A stretch of 64,000 bases of DNA from a virus. The stretch is taken from the IMG/VR virus record IMGVR_UViG_3300042308_001371, positions 17,766-81,765 of that record, one strand, 5' to 3'. The notes below the pieces were generated by a model. The model had not been told where the DNA came from. It made no database searches and saw only the letters and a list, made by a program, of their open reading frames with translations. Positions 55,488-62,527 of the stretch are shown here, piece after piece. The translations under genes were made by a program, and so were the position numbers. Every line of letters starts with the position of its first letter. Positions within the stretch are counted from its first letter, which is position 1.

Positions 55488-56031
55488 TGTTTTCTCCTTT
55501 GTATTTTTCAACATAATCTACCACTAGTTTTATTTGTTCCAACGTAGCATTATTTTTTATTCTATTAGCTAAATGAGATACTATTTGAACATTACCTTTA
55601 ACATAACCTAGAGAAGGTATAATTCTATCTAAGGATGGAGAATTATCTAGGTTTTCTCCTCCAGCTTTTAAATCTGTTCCAAAAACTACGCACTTTCCTG
55701 TATAAACTAAATCCTCCTCTTTTAAATTAAAAGGAATGTTGTATTTTTTTGATTTTTGTTTAGCCCATCTCAATAGCATTTTTAATGGATTATTTTTACT
55801 AAACTCTCGTTTTTTTACATTTATTTTATCTTTAAATTCCCTTGTTTTTCTTGTAGCTCTTTGTTTTTTTAACAATTGTTTTCTATTTTTATCATAATAC
55901 TCTTTTCTTTTTATTTTTACACAATCTATACAAAAAGAATACATGTTAGCTTTATTTCTTTTATGTTTAAAAAAATTAATTTTTGCTTTAAACATCTTAC
56001 AATGATTACAAATTCTCCCTTCTAACTCCAT
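55474..56031 (-). CDS. HNH homing-type endonuclease
   Basis: A 185-residue protein. It has an N-terminal zinc site (RICNHCKMFKAKINFFKHKR and CIDCVKIKRKEY), a basic helix, then PSLDRIIPSLGYVKGNVQIV and HLANRIKNNATLEQI, the usual D-R-I-x-P-x-x-G-Y-x-x-x-N-x-x-x-V phage HNH signature. It may be a free-standing homing nuclease. Its start overlaps the gene upstream by ten bases. Confidence 0.85.
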   Translation of the reverse strand: MELEGRICNHCKMFKAKINFFKHKRNKANMYSFCIDCVKIKRKEYYDKNRKQLLKKQRATRKTREFKDKINVKKREFSKNNPLKMLLRWAKQKSKKYNIPFNLKEEDLVYTGKCVVFGTDLKAGGENLDNSPSLDRIIPSLGYVKGNVQIVSHLANRIKNNATLEQIKLVVDYVEKYKGENNGNN

Positions 56032-56489
56032 TTAGGTTCCCTTACATCTGTTAACCATCTACTTTTCAAGTAGAGTCTATAAGCCAATGTTACATCATTT
56101 TCATGCGTGAAGTCAACGCCTTTCGTCAAGTTTCTTGCATTGTTTGAAAAAGGCATTTGCTCCCCTACTGGAATAAGTCCAATATTAACTTCAAAAATAG
56201 GAAAAAGTTTATAGCTTGCATGAACCTTTCCACCTCGTCTAGTATATTCATCACATAACGCTCTAAAATGCTCTAGAAGCCATTTATAATTGCCCCTAGT
56301 AGTCCTACACCAAACATTAGAAGGATGGTTTTTATGAGTGATTTTATAAACATCCTCACCAGTATAACCGCATAGGCGCAAAGCACTTGATAGTAATTGA
56401 GCAGTCTCTAGACACATTTTATTTACTCGCTTATCATCTAAAAAATTTGCCGATTCAATAGGACAATTTGAAGTTATAAAAATATTCAT
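56022..56489 (-). CDS. pyrimidine-dimer glycosylase-like protein
   Basis: A 155-residue protein. It begins NIFITSNCPIESANFLDDKR then VNKMCLETAQLLSSALR, and has NHPSNVWCRTTRGNYKWLLE and the E-Y-T-R-R-G-G-K-V-H motif. This is the phage form of the pyrimidine dimer DNA glycosylase (T4 DenV-like) fold family, thought to repair UV damage. Catalytic identity is inferred from family likeness only. Confidence 0.72.
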   Translation of the reverse strand: MNIFITSNCPIESANFLDDKRVNKMCLETAQLLSSALRLCGYTGEDVYKITHKNHPSNVWCRTTRGNYKWLLEHFRALCDEYTRRGGKVHASYKLFPIFEVNIGLIPVGEQMPFSNNARNLTKGVDFTHENDVTLAYRLYLKSRWLTDVREPKWS

Positions 56490-56683
56490 ATTAGTTCTTT
56501 TTCTAAAGTAGAAAGTTTTTGCATTTTAAGCAACGTATTTTTATGTTCAATACAAGTATTTAAATCCCTACCATTTTCTGCCAATAAAGCCCGACATTTA
56601 ATATAACATGTATCTAATGGAATTGAAATAATTTTATACAAAATCATACCATGCTTAAAAATATCTCCCTTTTGAATCTCCAT
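56486..56683 (-). CDS. small SH3-like protein with STLEKELI tail
   Basis: A 65-residue protein: EIQKGDIFKHGMILYKIISI is a typical GDI-start beta barrel, and it ends KLSTLEKELI with TGA overlapping the next ATG. GAAAAAGAA in the tail codons is the ribosome site. Confidence 0.68.
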   Translation of the reverse strand: MEIQKGDIFKHGMILYKIISIPLDTCYIKCRALLAENGRDLNTCIEHKNTLLKMQKLSTLEKELI

Positions 56684-56832
56684 TATTGTACTGTCAAATA
56701 AATAGTATTTCCATTTAATTGTTCCACAAGTTCAAAAAGCTTAGCTTCAAGAATTTTTCTTTCAACTTCATCAATAGTAACATCTAAAATATCACAAGTA
56801 TTATCAATTTGAATTTCAAGTTTAGTCATCAT
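56683..56832 (-). CDS. small protein, unknown
   Basis: A 49-residue protein. The start at 56832 follows GGGGGAG; a longer frame is less likely. TKLEIQIDNTCDILDVTIDE and ILEAKLFELVEQLNG suggest a compact alpha/beta unit. It overlaps the tiny membrane gene upstream by 11 bases. Confidence 0.6.
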   Translation of the reverse strand: MMTKLEIQIDNTCDILDVTIDEVERKILEAKLFELVEQLNGNTIYLTVQ

Positions 56833-56929
56833 TAAGCTCCCCCATAAATAAGTTATAAATAAGACCACCTGCGACAATTATAAGCCCAAAAACTCCGATA
56901 AGCAATAAAAAAGATTCTAATTTTGACAT
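56822..56929 (-). CDS. tiny membrane protein
   Basis: A 35-residue frame with a single membrane segment (SFLLLIGVFGLIIVAGGLIY). GAGG precedes it, and its ATG overlaps the stop of another tiny gene (TAATG). Its first residues (MSKLESFL) resemble those of that gene (MTKLEFLS), suggesting an old duplication. Confidence 0.5.
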   Translation of the reverse strand: MSKLESFLLLIGVFGLIIVAGGLIYNLFMGELNDD

Positions 56930-57009
56930 TATAACCTCACTAAATAATTAGTTAAGTATGAAAAAAATAATCCAGTCATTAGATAACTTAAAAATTCTAG
57001 TTTTGTCAT
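56929..57009 (-). CDS. tiny membrane protein
   Basis: A 26-residue frame (MTKLEFLSYLMTGLFFSYL, then a short tail) with AGGGG upstream, coupled by TAATG to the next. Its size alone makes the call weak; the matched pair with 56929 supports it. Confidence 0.4.
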   Translation of the reverse strand: MTKLEFLSYLMTGLFFSYLTNYLVRL

Positions 57010-57016
57010 AAAGCCC

Positions 57017-57355
57017 CTATTTTACTATTGTAAACTTTTTACCAGTAGACTTATCACTATAAAACTCGGATAGTCCGTCAACAGACTTTACTTGAGTAAA
57101 TACACCGGCTCTTTTTCCATCCACAATTACCCTATTTTCATTTCCAATAGTGACCTTTTGCCTAATATTGTTATCAGCTAAAAACTGTTTTAAAGCGTTT
57201 TCTTCCACCTTAGAAGATAGTTCTATGATTAATACCCTACCAGATAACGAGTTATCTATTTTTCTAAAGTTTAAGCCAATGGTCAGCACAAAGCCCATTA
57301 AATCCTTGCTTAAATTATTGGATAGTCCATCGATGTCAATAATAAATGTTTTCAT
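57017..57355 (-). CDS. hypothetical alpha/beta protein
   Basis: A 112-residue protein: FIIDIDGLSNNLSKDLMGFV, GRVLIIELSSKVEENALKQ and ENRVIVDGKRAGVFTQVKSV. No family recognised. Start joined by ATGA to the upstream gene. Confidence 0.6.
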   Translation of the reverse strand: MKTFIIDIDGLSNNLSKDLMGFVLTIGLNFRKIDNSLSGRVLIIELSSKVEENALKQFLADNNIRQKVTIGNENRVIVDGKRAGVFTQVKSVDGLSEFYSDKSTGKKFTIVK

Positions 57356-57525
57356 TCACTAGCCTTTTTTTCAATGCTTTCTATATTATATAACTCATTT
57401 ATAGCCATCTCTATGCGTTTTATATTATCACTCTTTACTCTTACTTGCACTGAAAATTTATAATTATCTAAAGCCCTTTCCAAAACTTCAAGCTCTTTTT
57501 TGTTTAATTTTATTACTTTTTCCAT
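57352..57525 (-). CDS. small helical protein
   Basis: A 57-residue frame. VIKLNKKELEVLERALDNY and NIKRIEMAINELYN predict two helices. Coupled to the next gene by ATGA. It fills a gap that would otherwise be empty. Confidence 0.6.
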   Translation of the reverse strand: MEKVIKLNKKELEVLERALDNYKFSVQVRVKSDNIKRIEMAINELYNIESIEKKASE

Positions 57526-57537
57526 TTTACTTTCCTA

Positions 57538-57855
57538 TTAGTTTAATGCATTTTCCAAGCTAGACTGAACTAGTAGCGTTTTATTTAAATCACTATAGGG
57601 AGTCCATTTTTCACTTCTAAAGCCATCCTCTAAAGCCACCTCAACAAAGTCTAGCCTTACTTTTGCCGGTGTATTATAAACCGTTTTCATATTAGTTTCA
57701 ATCATTCCCCGAGCAAGCTCTAAAATCTCATCCTCATTAAATTTTCCGTCATTGTAAGGGATATATCCCGCACTTAGGGTATGATACTCAACTTTTCTGC
57801 ATCTTTTTTTAATACCAGCTACTACAATTGAAATTTTAAAAAGCTTACCTTGCAT
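57538..57855 (-). CDS. hypothetical protein
   Basis: A 105-residue protein: LFKISIVVAGIKKRCRKVEY, YIPYNDGKFNEDEILELARG, KVRLDFVEVALEDGF; ends VQSSLENALN, a loose relative of the shared tail. Function unknown. A promoter lies just upstream. Confidence 0.6.
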   Translation of the reverse strand: MQGKLFKISIVVAGIKKRCRKVEYHTLSAGYIPYNDGKFNEDEILELARGMIETNMKTVYNTPAKVRLDFVEVALEDGFRSEKWTPYSDLNKTLLVQSSLENALN

Positions 57856-57886
57856 AAATTCCCCTTTAGTTTTTCTTCCCTACTCA

Positions 57887-57915
57887 ATTATAATACATGC
57901 ATCAATTTGTTGCAA
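57887..57915 (-). promoter_or_regulatory. sigma70-like promoter upstream of 57855 gene
   Basis: On the - strand: TTGCAA, 17-base spacer, TATAAT. Confidence 0.6.
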
Positions 57916-57918
57916 GCG

Positions 57919-58041
57919 TTATTTGCAGATATCTTTGCAATAGATACTTACACCTTTAGTTAATTCACCAACGCTAGGCATAGGCTTTAGAGATGAAATA
58001 AAAGTAATGAACGCAATTAAAACAATAATATTCTTAAGCAT
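57919..58041 (-). CDS. small exported protein
   Basis: A 40-residue frame with a hydrophobic N-terminus (LKNIIVLIAFITFISSLKP) that may be a signal sequence, and a short mature part with two Cys (CKDIC). AGGGAG precedes it. Confidence 0.5.
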   Translation of the reverse strand: MLKNIIVLIAFITFISSLKPMPSVGELTKGVSIYCKDICK

Positions 58042-58052
58042 ATAACTCCCTC

Positions 58053-58334
58053 TTATGATAAGTAATGAAGCAAGGCTTTACTGCCTAAAACCTCTTTGTT
58101 ATTATATCTAAGGAAAATAAGAGTATTCATGTTAATGGTTCTATAAGCCCCCTTCTCAACGTCAAAAACCACAATATAGTTATATGACTCGGGGGAATAT
58201 TTCAATTCTCCACCTTTCAAATGCTTTTTAACTCCAAAACGCGCAGTCATTTCTCTAGTGGTCCCATCCTTTTTTAGGAAGCATGCTCTAAAAAAATTAC
58301 CTTTCACTTCATTTCTAAATTCTTGGATATCCAT
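58053..58334 (-). CDS. WYL_2/DUF2693-like small protein
   Basis: A 93-residue protein. ACFLKKDGTTREMTARFGVK then KHLKGGELKY and YIVVFDVEKGAYRTINM match the Sm-like WYL_2 (DUF2693) pattern (K-K-D-G-x-x-R, G-V-K-K-x-L-K-G, A-Y-R-T-I-N). The family is common in phages and lacks a proven function. Confidence 0.68.
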   Translation of the reverse strand: MDIQEFRNEVKGNFFRACFLKKDGTTREMTARFGVKKHLKGGELKYSPESYNYIVVFDVEKGAYRTINMNTLIFLRYNNKEVLGSKALLHYLS

Positions 58335-58335
58335 T

Positions 58336-58578
58336 TTAAAACCCCATTTTTTGAGTTAGTTTTTGCGCTTTAATTTGTTCCGGAGTTAGTTCGATATTAA
58401 TAGAACAATTTTCTCCAACGAGACTAACAATGTCCCAAGCGTATACGCTTCCAATTTCAGTATAATCGCCAAAAACTTTTGCAAGTCTAATATTTCCTTT
58501 TTTATTATCCTCAATTATAGCATTCCATCCACTTCTAAGCTTAACTTTATCATTCTTTTTTAAATCATTAGTTTTCAT
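58336..58578 (-). CDS. small phage protein, SH3-like
   Basis: An 80-residue protein: KNDKVKLRSGWNAIIEDNKK, NIRLAKVFGDYTEIGSVYAW. This looks like a conserved phage family (R-N-G-W-x-A...G-x-Y-T-E-I-G-S-V-Y) of unknown role. Overlaps the upstream gene end. Confidence 0.65.
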   Translation of the reverse strand: MKTNDLKKNDKVKLRSGWNAIIEDNKKGNIRLAKVFGDYTEIGSVYAWDIVSLVGENCSINIELTPEQIKAQKLTQKMGF

Positions 58579-58747
58579 TTTGTCCCCCTTTTGCGTTATT
58601 TAATAAATCTTTTTTATAGTTGATATAATCGTCAATTGGCCAACAATGATCTGGATAGTCCCAAATTTGAGTTTCTCCATTTTGTTTTAATTCTTGCGCT
58701 TCTAGTATATCGTTTTCCGTTTTTTTAAACCAAAAATCAATATTCAT
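58568..58747 (-). CDS. small acidic protein
   Basis: A 59-residue frame: NIDFWFKKTENDILEAQELK, QIWDYPDHCWPIDDYINYKK. Overlaps the next start by 11 bases. No family recognised. Confidence 0.55.
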   Translation of the reverse strand: MNIDFWFKKTENDILEAQELKQNGETQIWDYPDHCWPIDDYINYKKDLLNNAKGGQNEN

Positions 58748-58748
58748 T

Positions 58749-58925
58749 TTAAACCTCGCCTATTTTTTCTAAATAATCTAAATGAGTTTTAGGCTTATTT
58801 TCTTCTTCTTCTTCCCTCTCTAAGCATTCCCCACAAACATAATCGCCCATTGCTCCACAATAAAAAACATTGTAAGATGAACCGCATGAATCACATAAGC
58901 ATTTATGTAAATCTCTTTTTGTCAT
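58749..58925 (-). CDS. small zinc-ribbon protein
   Basis: A 58-residue protein. Start at 58925 with GGGGGAG before it. KCLCDSCGSSYNVFYCGAMG and YVCGECLERE hold several Cys, consistent with a zinc ribbon, then a run of Glu. Confidence 0.65.
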   Translation of the reverse strand: MTKRDLHKCLCDSCGSSYNVFYCGAMGDYVCGECLEREEEEENKPKTHLDYLEKIGEV

Positions 58926-58944
58926 TTGCTCCCCCTTCGTTATA

Positions 58945-59109
58945 TCACAATGATGATTCAATTGATTCGATTTTTTCTTTTTGTTCTTGGAGAAAATCTT
59001 CTAAAGTATCAAATTCTTGAAAACCTTCTATTTTAACATGTTTAAAATCATTTTGTTCTAGAATATCTATTAAATCAAATAGAATTTCTTGAACTTTTGT
59101 TTTCATCAT
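58945..59109 (-). CDS. small helical protein
   Basis: A 54-residue frame: KTKVQEILFDLIDILEQNDF, FDTLEDFLQEQKEKIESIES. AAAGGGGAC precedes it. Probably a real early gene; function unknown. Confidence 0.55.
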   Translation of the reverse strand: MMKTKVQEILFDLIDILEQNDFKHVKIEGFQEFDTLEDFLQEQKEKIESIESSL

Positions 59110-59138
59110 GCAGTCCCCTTTGTTGCTTTCCTTTAATC

Positions 59139-59167
59139 ATTTTATATCATGTTGCGTCATTAGTCAA
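59139..59167 (-). promoter_or_regulatory. sigma70-like promoter upstream of 59109 gene
   Basis: On the - strand: TTGACT, 17-base spacer, TAAAAT. The spacer contains TGACGCA, part of a sequence shared by several promoters in this arm. Confidence 0.55.
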
Positions 59168-59225
59168 TTAGTTTCATCAAAAGATAGAAAATAAATGTTT
59201 TTAAAACTAAACTTAATAAAATCAT
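59160..59225 (-). CDS. tiny hydrophobic peptide
   Basis: A 21-residue frame (ILLSLVLKTFIFYLLMKLI core) after AAAGGGGACTA. It overlaps the -35 box of the promoter at 59139. Low confidence because of its size. Confidence 0.35.
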   Translation of the reverse strand: MILLSLVLKTFIFYLLMKLID

Positions 59226-59234
59226 TAGTCCCCT

Positions 59235-59942
59235 TTAGTTATGAATAACAAAGCCTGTTTTATCTTTTTTTGCCTCGCCCTTTGCCTTTAGTGCTACAAT
59301 TTTTCCCTTAATATCCAAAAATCTTAGGTCATGTAAATCGCCGTCAATTGCGCCAAGCTCATCAACTACCCTGCTTACATTAGAATAAACCGCTGCTACA
59401 TTAACGCCTAGTCTCAACATTTTCTCGCATTCAATATGATTCGCCCTTGACTCTTTACGGCTGAAAGTAAGGTGGTAATTGTTCCATTTTCCTGTTAATG
59501 CATCCATTCTAGTATGATTCGGAGTGTAGTCGTAAAACTGGACATCCGAAAAGACTTCAAAGATATTTTTACCATCCTTAACCATAATTTCTTCCCATGA
59601 AATATCACTCGTTCCATTCAATCGAATCGCTGGAATAAGATTTTTTCTTTTTGCTTCCCTTAATACGCCCTCAATTGACCAAACAAGGGAAGTGATAAAC
59701 GCCTCTTTGTTATCTCTAAAAAATTCAGTTTTTGCAATACGCGCTTTTTTAACGCTGTTAAATTTTCCCCTACCTGCACTATAAAGGCAAGCTTCCTTAC
59801 ATCCTTTAGAGGCAAATTTGCAAACATTTATACCCTCGACAAGATTAGCCGGTGCCATGTAAAGAATTCCAGTGAGATATCCTAAATCCTCGCCCTTAGA
59901 AGTTTTTGCGTTTGCAGTAGTCAATAATTTTTTATGTTTCAT
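59235..59942 (-). CDS. GP88-family phage protein
   Basis: A 235-residue protein. NVCKFASKGCKEACLYSAGR (C-x6-C-x3-C) and KNLIPAIRLNGTSDISWEEI match the actinophage gp88 family found in many phages. The Cys triad suggests a metal or Fe-S site, but the family has no proven function. Expressed from the TTGACG promoter at 59973. Confidence 0.82.
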   Translation of the reverse strand: MKHKKLLTTANAKTSKGEDLGYLTGILYMAPANLVEGINVCKFASKGCKEACLYSAGRGKFNSVKKARIAKTEFFRDNKEAFITSLVWSIEGVLREAKRKNLIPAIRLNGTSDISWEEIMVKDGKNIFEVFSDVQFYDYTPNHTRMDALTGKWNNYHLTFSRKESRANHIECEKMLRLGVNVAAVYSNVSRVVDELGAIDGDLHDLRFLDIKGKIVALKAKGEAKKDKTGFVIHN

Positions 59943-59972
59943 TGTATCCCCTTTGGTTGAAAAGCTTGATTC

Positions 59973-60001
59973 ATCTTATCAAAAAAGAAATAATGCGTCA
60001 A
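59973..60001 (-). promoter_or_regulatory. early promoter, TTGACG type
   Basis: On the - strand: TTGACG, 17-base spacer, TAAGAT. The first 20 bases (TTGACGCATTATTTCTTTT) are nearly the same as those of the promoter at 61668. Confidence 0.75.
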
Positions 60002-60020
60002 TAAAAAAATGCCGATTATT

Positions 60021-60048
60021 TAAAAAACTAAGCGGGCATAAAGCCCGC
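60021..60048 (-). terminator. terminator after the DUF932-like gene
   Basis: Stem GCGGGC/GCCCGC (60032-60037 with 60043-60048), loop of five bases, then TTAGTTTTTT on the - strand. The + strand side has CCTTTTTT, so it may work both ways. Confidence 0.8.
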
Positions 60049-60054
60049 CCTTTT

Positions 60055-60786
60055 TTATGCGATAAGCTTCAAAGCTTCGTTATAGATACTAGTATTTAAA
60101 AGGATATTAGCGTCAACGCCTTTTATCGCTCTTACTTTACTAGTCTTATTCTTATCCTCATCCTGTACATAAAAGCCCGTTCTCATCAAATTTTCTTGAA
60201 TGATATTAAATTGGCTAAATAAATCTTCTCTTTTATCTTCCCACCGCTTCGCTTCAAAAAGGGGGATAAGTTTATCAGAATATTTATCCCCCATTCTCAA
60301 TTTTAGGCATGAATCTTGCAAGGCTTTAATTTCGTCACTAGTCAAAATTTTATTGCTCATTGCATTAATTCCATCGATTGCCACAGTCCTATAATCCATC
60401 ATCTCCTCAATTGAATCGTCAAGCTTCAAAAGCCCGTTTTGGGTATGCCGTACTTTAATTTTAGGGATTAGATCACTCCCCACTATCAAACCATTGGAAC
60501 AAACCATTCGAAAAAAGCCTAGTCGGAAAGTCAACGCGCTTGATCCTTCGTGAGAATTAATAGCCAATAGTTGAAGTTTTCCTTGACTATTTGAATAGCC
60601 AACATCAAAGCGCAAAACATGTTTTTGGAAGCCTAGGCGTTTTTCCTTATCCTTTCTAATTTTAGACTCCACAACATCGGACAATTTAAATCCCTTATTT
60701 TCAAGATTTTTCACTAGACTTTCACTTGAGATAAACCCGAATTTATTAGAGCCAATGTGAGACGTTTGAGTTAAGCAAATTGACAT
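60055..60786 (-). CDS. DUF932/DUF945-like phage protein
   Basis: A 243-residue protein. AINSHEGSSALTFRLGFFRM and VCSNGLIVGSDLIPKIKVRH match the phage/plasmid DUF932-like family (N-S-H-x-G...x-R-x-V-C-x-N-x-L). Function unknown; often near replication genes of phages. Flanked by a strong promoter and terminator, so it is a single-gene unit. Confidence 0.8.
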   Translation of the reverse strand: MSICLTQTSHIGSNKFGFISSESLVKNLENKGFKLSDVVESKIRKDKEKRLGFQKHVLRFDVGYSNSQGKLQLLAINSHEGSSALTFRLGFFRMVCSNGLIVGSDLIPKIKVRHTQNGLLKLDDSIEEMMDYRTVAIDGINAMSNKILTSDEIKALQDSCLKLRMGDKYSDKLIPLFEAKRWEDKREDLFSQFNIIQENLMRTGFYVQDEDKNKTSKVRAIKGVDANILLNTSIYNEALKLIA

Positions 60787-60818
60787 ATTATTTCCTTTTT
60801 GTTAAATTCCCTAAGATT

Positions 60819-60847
60819 ATTATATTCCATGCGTCAAATTAAGTCAA
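60819..60847 (-). promoter_or_regulatory. early promoter upstream of DUF932-like gene
   Basis: On the - strand: TTGACT, 17-base spacer, TATAAT. The spacer contains TTTGACGCAT, again related to the TTGACG group. Confidence 0.75.
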
Positions 60848-60851
60848 GTTT

Positions 60852-61283
60852 TTAAGTTAATTCTATCTCAAGTGAAGTCACGCCCTCGGCTTTTTGACCA
60901 CAAAAATCTTTTAAACGCCCATTATAAAGCACTTTTTTAGTGTAACTATCAATGACTTTTAACTTTACAGAATTCACATCTTGACTTAAAATATAAGTAA
61001 AATCTTCCCCACTGCCCTCTGTATTAGGTGCCATAATATAAACATTTCCTATTTTCTTTTGCTTTAACTCCCCTATTAAATAAGCAGCCAAACATCCCAT
61101 GCCGTTAAATTTTGAAGGCGTAGCGCATGAATCATTATAACCATTCAAAATAATAACATTTCCATTGTTTAAAATTTTCTTAACATCCTCGCCTAGTCCA
61201 GTAGGATATCCGTCATACTGCCTATAAATTGTGGCAATTGTCTTTCTTCCATCCTTAACGTGAATTAATGCCCTAGTCCCCAT
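60852..61283 (-). CDS. conserved phage protein with TSLEIELT tail
   Basis: A 143-residue protein. GTRALIHVKDGRKTIATIYR, QYDGYPTGLGEDVKKIL and FNGMGCLAAYLIGELKQKK are motifs of a phage family of unknown function. It ends GVTSLEIELT, the shared tail, although here a promoter rather than a gene follows directly. Confidence 0.75.
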   Translation of the reverse strand: MGTRALIHVKDGRKTIATIYRQYDGYPTGLGEDVKKILNNGNVIILNGYNDSCATPSKFNGMGCLAAYLIGELKQKKIGNVYIMAPNTEGSGEDFTYILSQDVNSVKLKVIDSYTKKVLYNGRLKDFCGQKAEGVTSLEIELT

Positions 61284-61284
61284 T

Positions 61285-61434
61285 TTATGCCCCTTTTATT
61301 AAAATTAAAACTCTAGTATTAAAGCCCCAGTGATATTTATCATGAAATAACTTAATACTTCTTTTACTAAATGATCTTTCATAAATTGCCGTTTTTCCAT
61401 CTTGAACCATACCGATTTTAAATTTTACGCTCAT
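61285..61434 (-). CDS. small protein, unknown
   Basis: A 49-residue frame: VKFKIGMVQDGKTAIYERSF and a basic/aromatic end (HDKYHWGFNTRVLILIKGA). AAAAGGGGACAAA precedes the ATG. Closely spaced between two genes. Confidence 0.6.
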   Translation of the reverse strand: MSVKFKIGMVQDGKTAIYERSFSKRSIKLFHDKYHWGFNTRVLILIKGA

Positions 61435-61445
61435 TTTGTCCCCTT

Positions 61446-61631
61446 TTATGCTACAAATGATTTAATTCTAGTTATTTCTTGATCTAATAACATTAACTCA
61501 ATAATAGCCGAATTAAGTTGATCTAATTGATCTTTTAAGGCTTTAGTCTCATCACTTGACCAACCATAAAATTCAACGTAAACATCCATTTTCTTTTCAA
61601 TCATTTCTACCTTATTTAATAAATCTTTCAT
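61446..61631 (-). CDS. small coiled-coil protein
   Basis: A 61-residue protein: KDLLNKVEMIEKKMDVYVEF and ETKALKDQLDQLNSAIIELM give two helices. GAGGGGCAA precedes the ATG. The TTGACG promoter at 61668 drives it and the genes after it. Confidence 0.6.
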   Translation of the reverse strand: MKDLLNKVEMIEKKMDVYVEFYGWSSDETKALKDQLDQLNSAIIELMLLDQEITRIKSFVA

Positions 61632-61667
61632 ATGTTGCCCCTCTTTGTTGTTTGTTTCCTTAATGAG

Positions 61668-61696
61668 ATGGTACAGGAAAAGAAATAATGCGTCAA
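61668..61696 (-). promoter_or_regulatory. early promoter, TTGACG type
   Basis: On the - strand: TTGACG, 17-base spacer ending TG, TACCAT. Shares about 20 bases with the promoter at 59973. Confidence 0.65.
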
Positions 61697-61932
61697 TAAT
61701 AAAGTGACATCTCTTAACTTTTATATAAACCCCCTTACATTATGAGGATAAGCCCTCGCACTGGCATTGAATCGGACCGTGAAAAAAAGCATGCCTTGGA
61801 CGTTTTAAAGCGTTTAAGCCATGTCAGCGCATGCCCCTGAAATAGCATGACTTGAAAACGTGGGATTATGTTTCAAGCGAAACGCCGACAAAACAGTGAC
61901 AATTTAGCCATGGTTGATGATACGAGACTATA

Positions 61933-61948
61933 TGGCACAGACTTTGCA
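61933..61948 (+). promoter_or_regulatory. sigma-54-like element 1
   Basis: TGGCACAGACTTTGCA: GG and GC separated by exactly ten bases, as in the -24/-12 consensus YTGGCACG-N4-TTGCW. Isolated from the other copies. Confidence 0.6.
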
Positions 61949-62050
61949 GGGAATGAATTGAGTACCTGTAAAGGCATAAAATAAGGTGTCACATAAAGGC
62001 AGCTTAGTTTTCTTGCGCCCGCATATTAATTCCCTGTAAGTATCTGAAAA

Positions 62051-62084
62051 TTGGAAAGGGGACCAAGCTCAAGCCTAGTCCCCT
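62051..62084 (-). terminator. GC-rich hairpin, weak terminator candidate
   Basis: Stem GGGGAC/GTCCCC (62058-62063 with 62078-62083) around a 14-base loop, followed on the - strand by TTTCCAATTTTC. The poor T run makes it uncertain; it would end the short transcript through 62167-62256. Confidence 0.35.
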
Positions 62085-62166
62085 CGGGTGATATGTATAA
62101 GCTCGCCACGGGCATTTTGAAGACTAGACAAAGTCGCCCATAGCTCACTCGATAAGGTGTATTAAA

Positions 62167-62256
62167 TCACTGCTCAAAGGCTTTTAAAACAGTCTCAGAA
62201 CGTGATAATAAGTTTACTAAGGTTAATGTAATCACTAGCATAATATAAGTTTTCAT
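62167..62256 (-). CDS. tiny membrane peptide
   Basis: A 29-residue frame (KTYIMLVITLTLVNLL, then a polar tail) with AGAGGGGATTAG upstream, a strong ribosome site of the type used in this arm. Single membrane segment. Size limits confidence. Confidence 0.45.
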   Translation of the reverse strand: MKTYIMLVITLTLVNLLSRSETVLKAFEQ

Positions 62257-62377
62257 CTAATCCCCTCTTAAAACAATATTCTCACACTATGCATCATAAT
62301 GCAATAGCCAAACGAAATAAATATTTGTCAAGCGGTTACTCATAAATTCGTAACTGGTAAGGCCTCAGTATTGCACT

Positions 62378-62394
62378 AGCAAAGCATGTGCCAA
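62378..62394 (-). promoter_or_regulatory. sigma-54-like element 2
   Basis: On the - strand TTGGCACATGCTTTGCT: GG-N10-GC spacing exact. It would fire toward the tiny membrane peptide at 62256. Confidence 0.65.
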
Positions 62395-62418
62395 TTGGAA
62401 GATCCCCCTAAAGAAACA

Positions 62419-62434
62419 TGGCATGAGTTTTGCT
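62419..62434 (+). promoter_or_regulatory. sigma-54-like element 3
   Basis: TGGCATGAGTTTTGCT matches YTGGCAYG-N4-TTGCW except for the usual T/C choice. + strand, 63 bases before element 4. Confidence 0.7.
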
Positions 62435-62480
62435 TATGCAAAGCCAACATCCAGCGTATATTCCAGCAAAAGAAAATGTT

Positions 62481-62497
62481 TTGGCATGATCTTTGCG
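62481..62497 (+). promoter_or_regulatory. sigma-54-like element 4
   Basis: TTGGCATGATCTTTGCG: exact GG-N10-GC. The following leader holds an extended -10-like TGCTACAAT at 62521, so sigma70 and sigma54 starts may overlap. Confidence 0.7.
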
Positions 62498-62527
62498 TTA
62501 TATACAGCTTAGTTCTTTTTTGCTACA

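Larger units (their letters stand above)
61697..62166. other. non-coding stretch, repeat block and sigma-54-like site 1
   Basis: About 470 bases with no credible gene. It holds ATGAGGATAAGC at 61742, a copy of the block at 62528 and 63794, a sigma-54-like site at 61933 and a stem (GGGGAC/GTCCCC) at 62058-62083. Its GC content is higher than that of the genes to its left. Confidence 0.5.
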
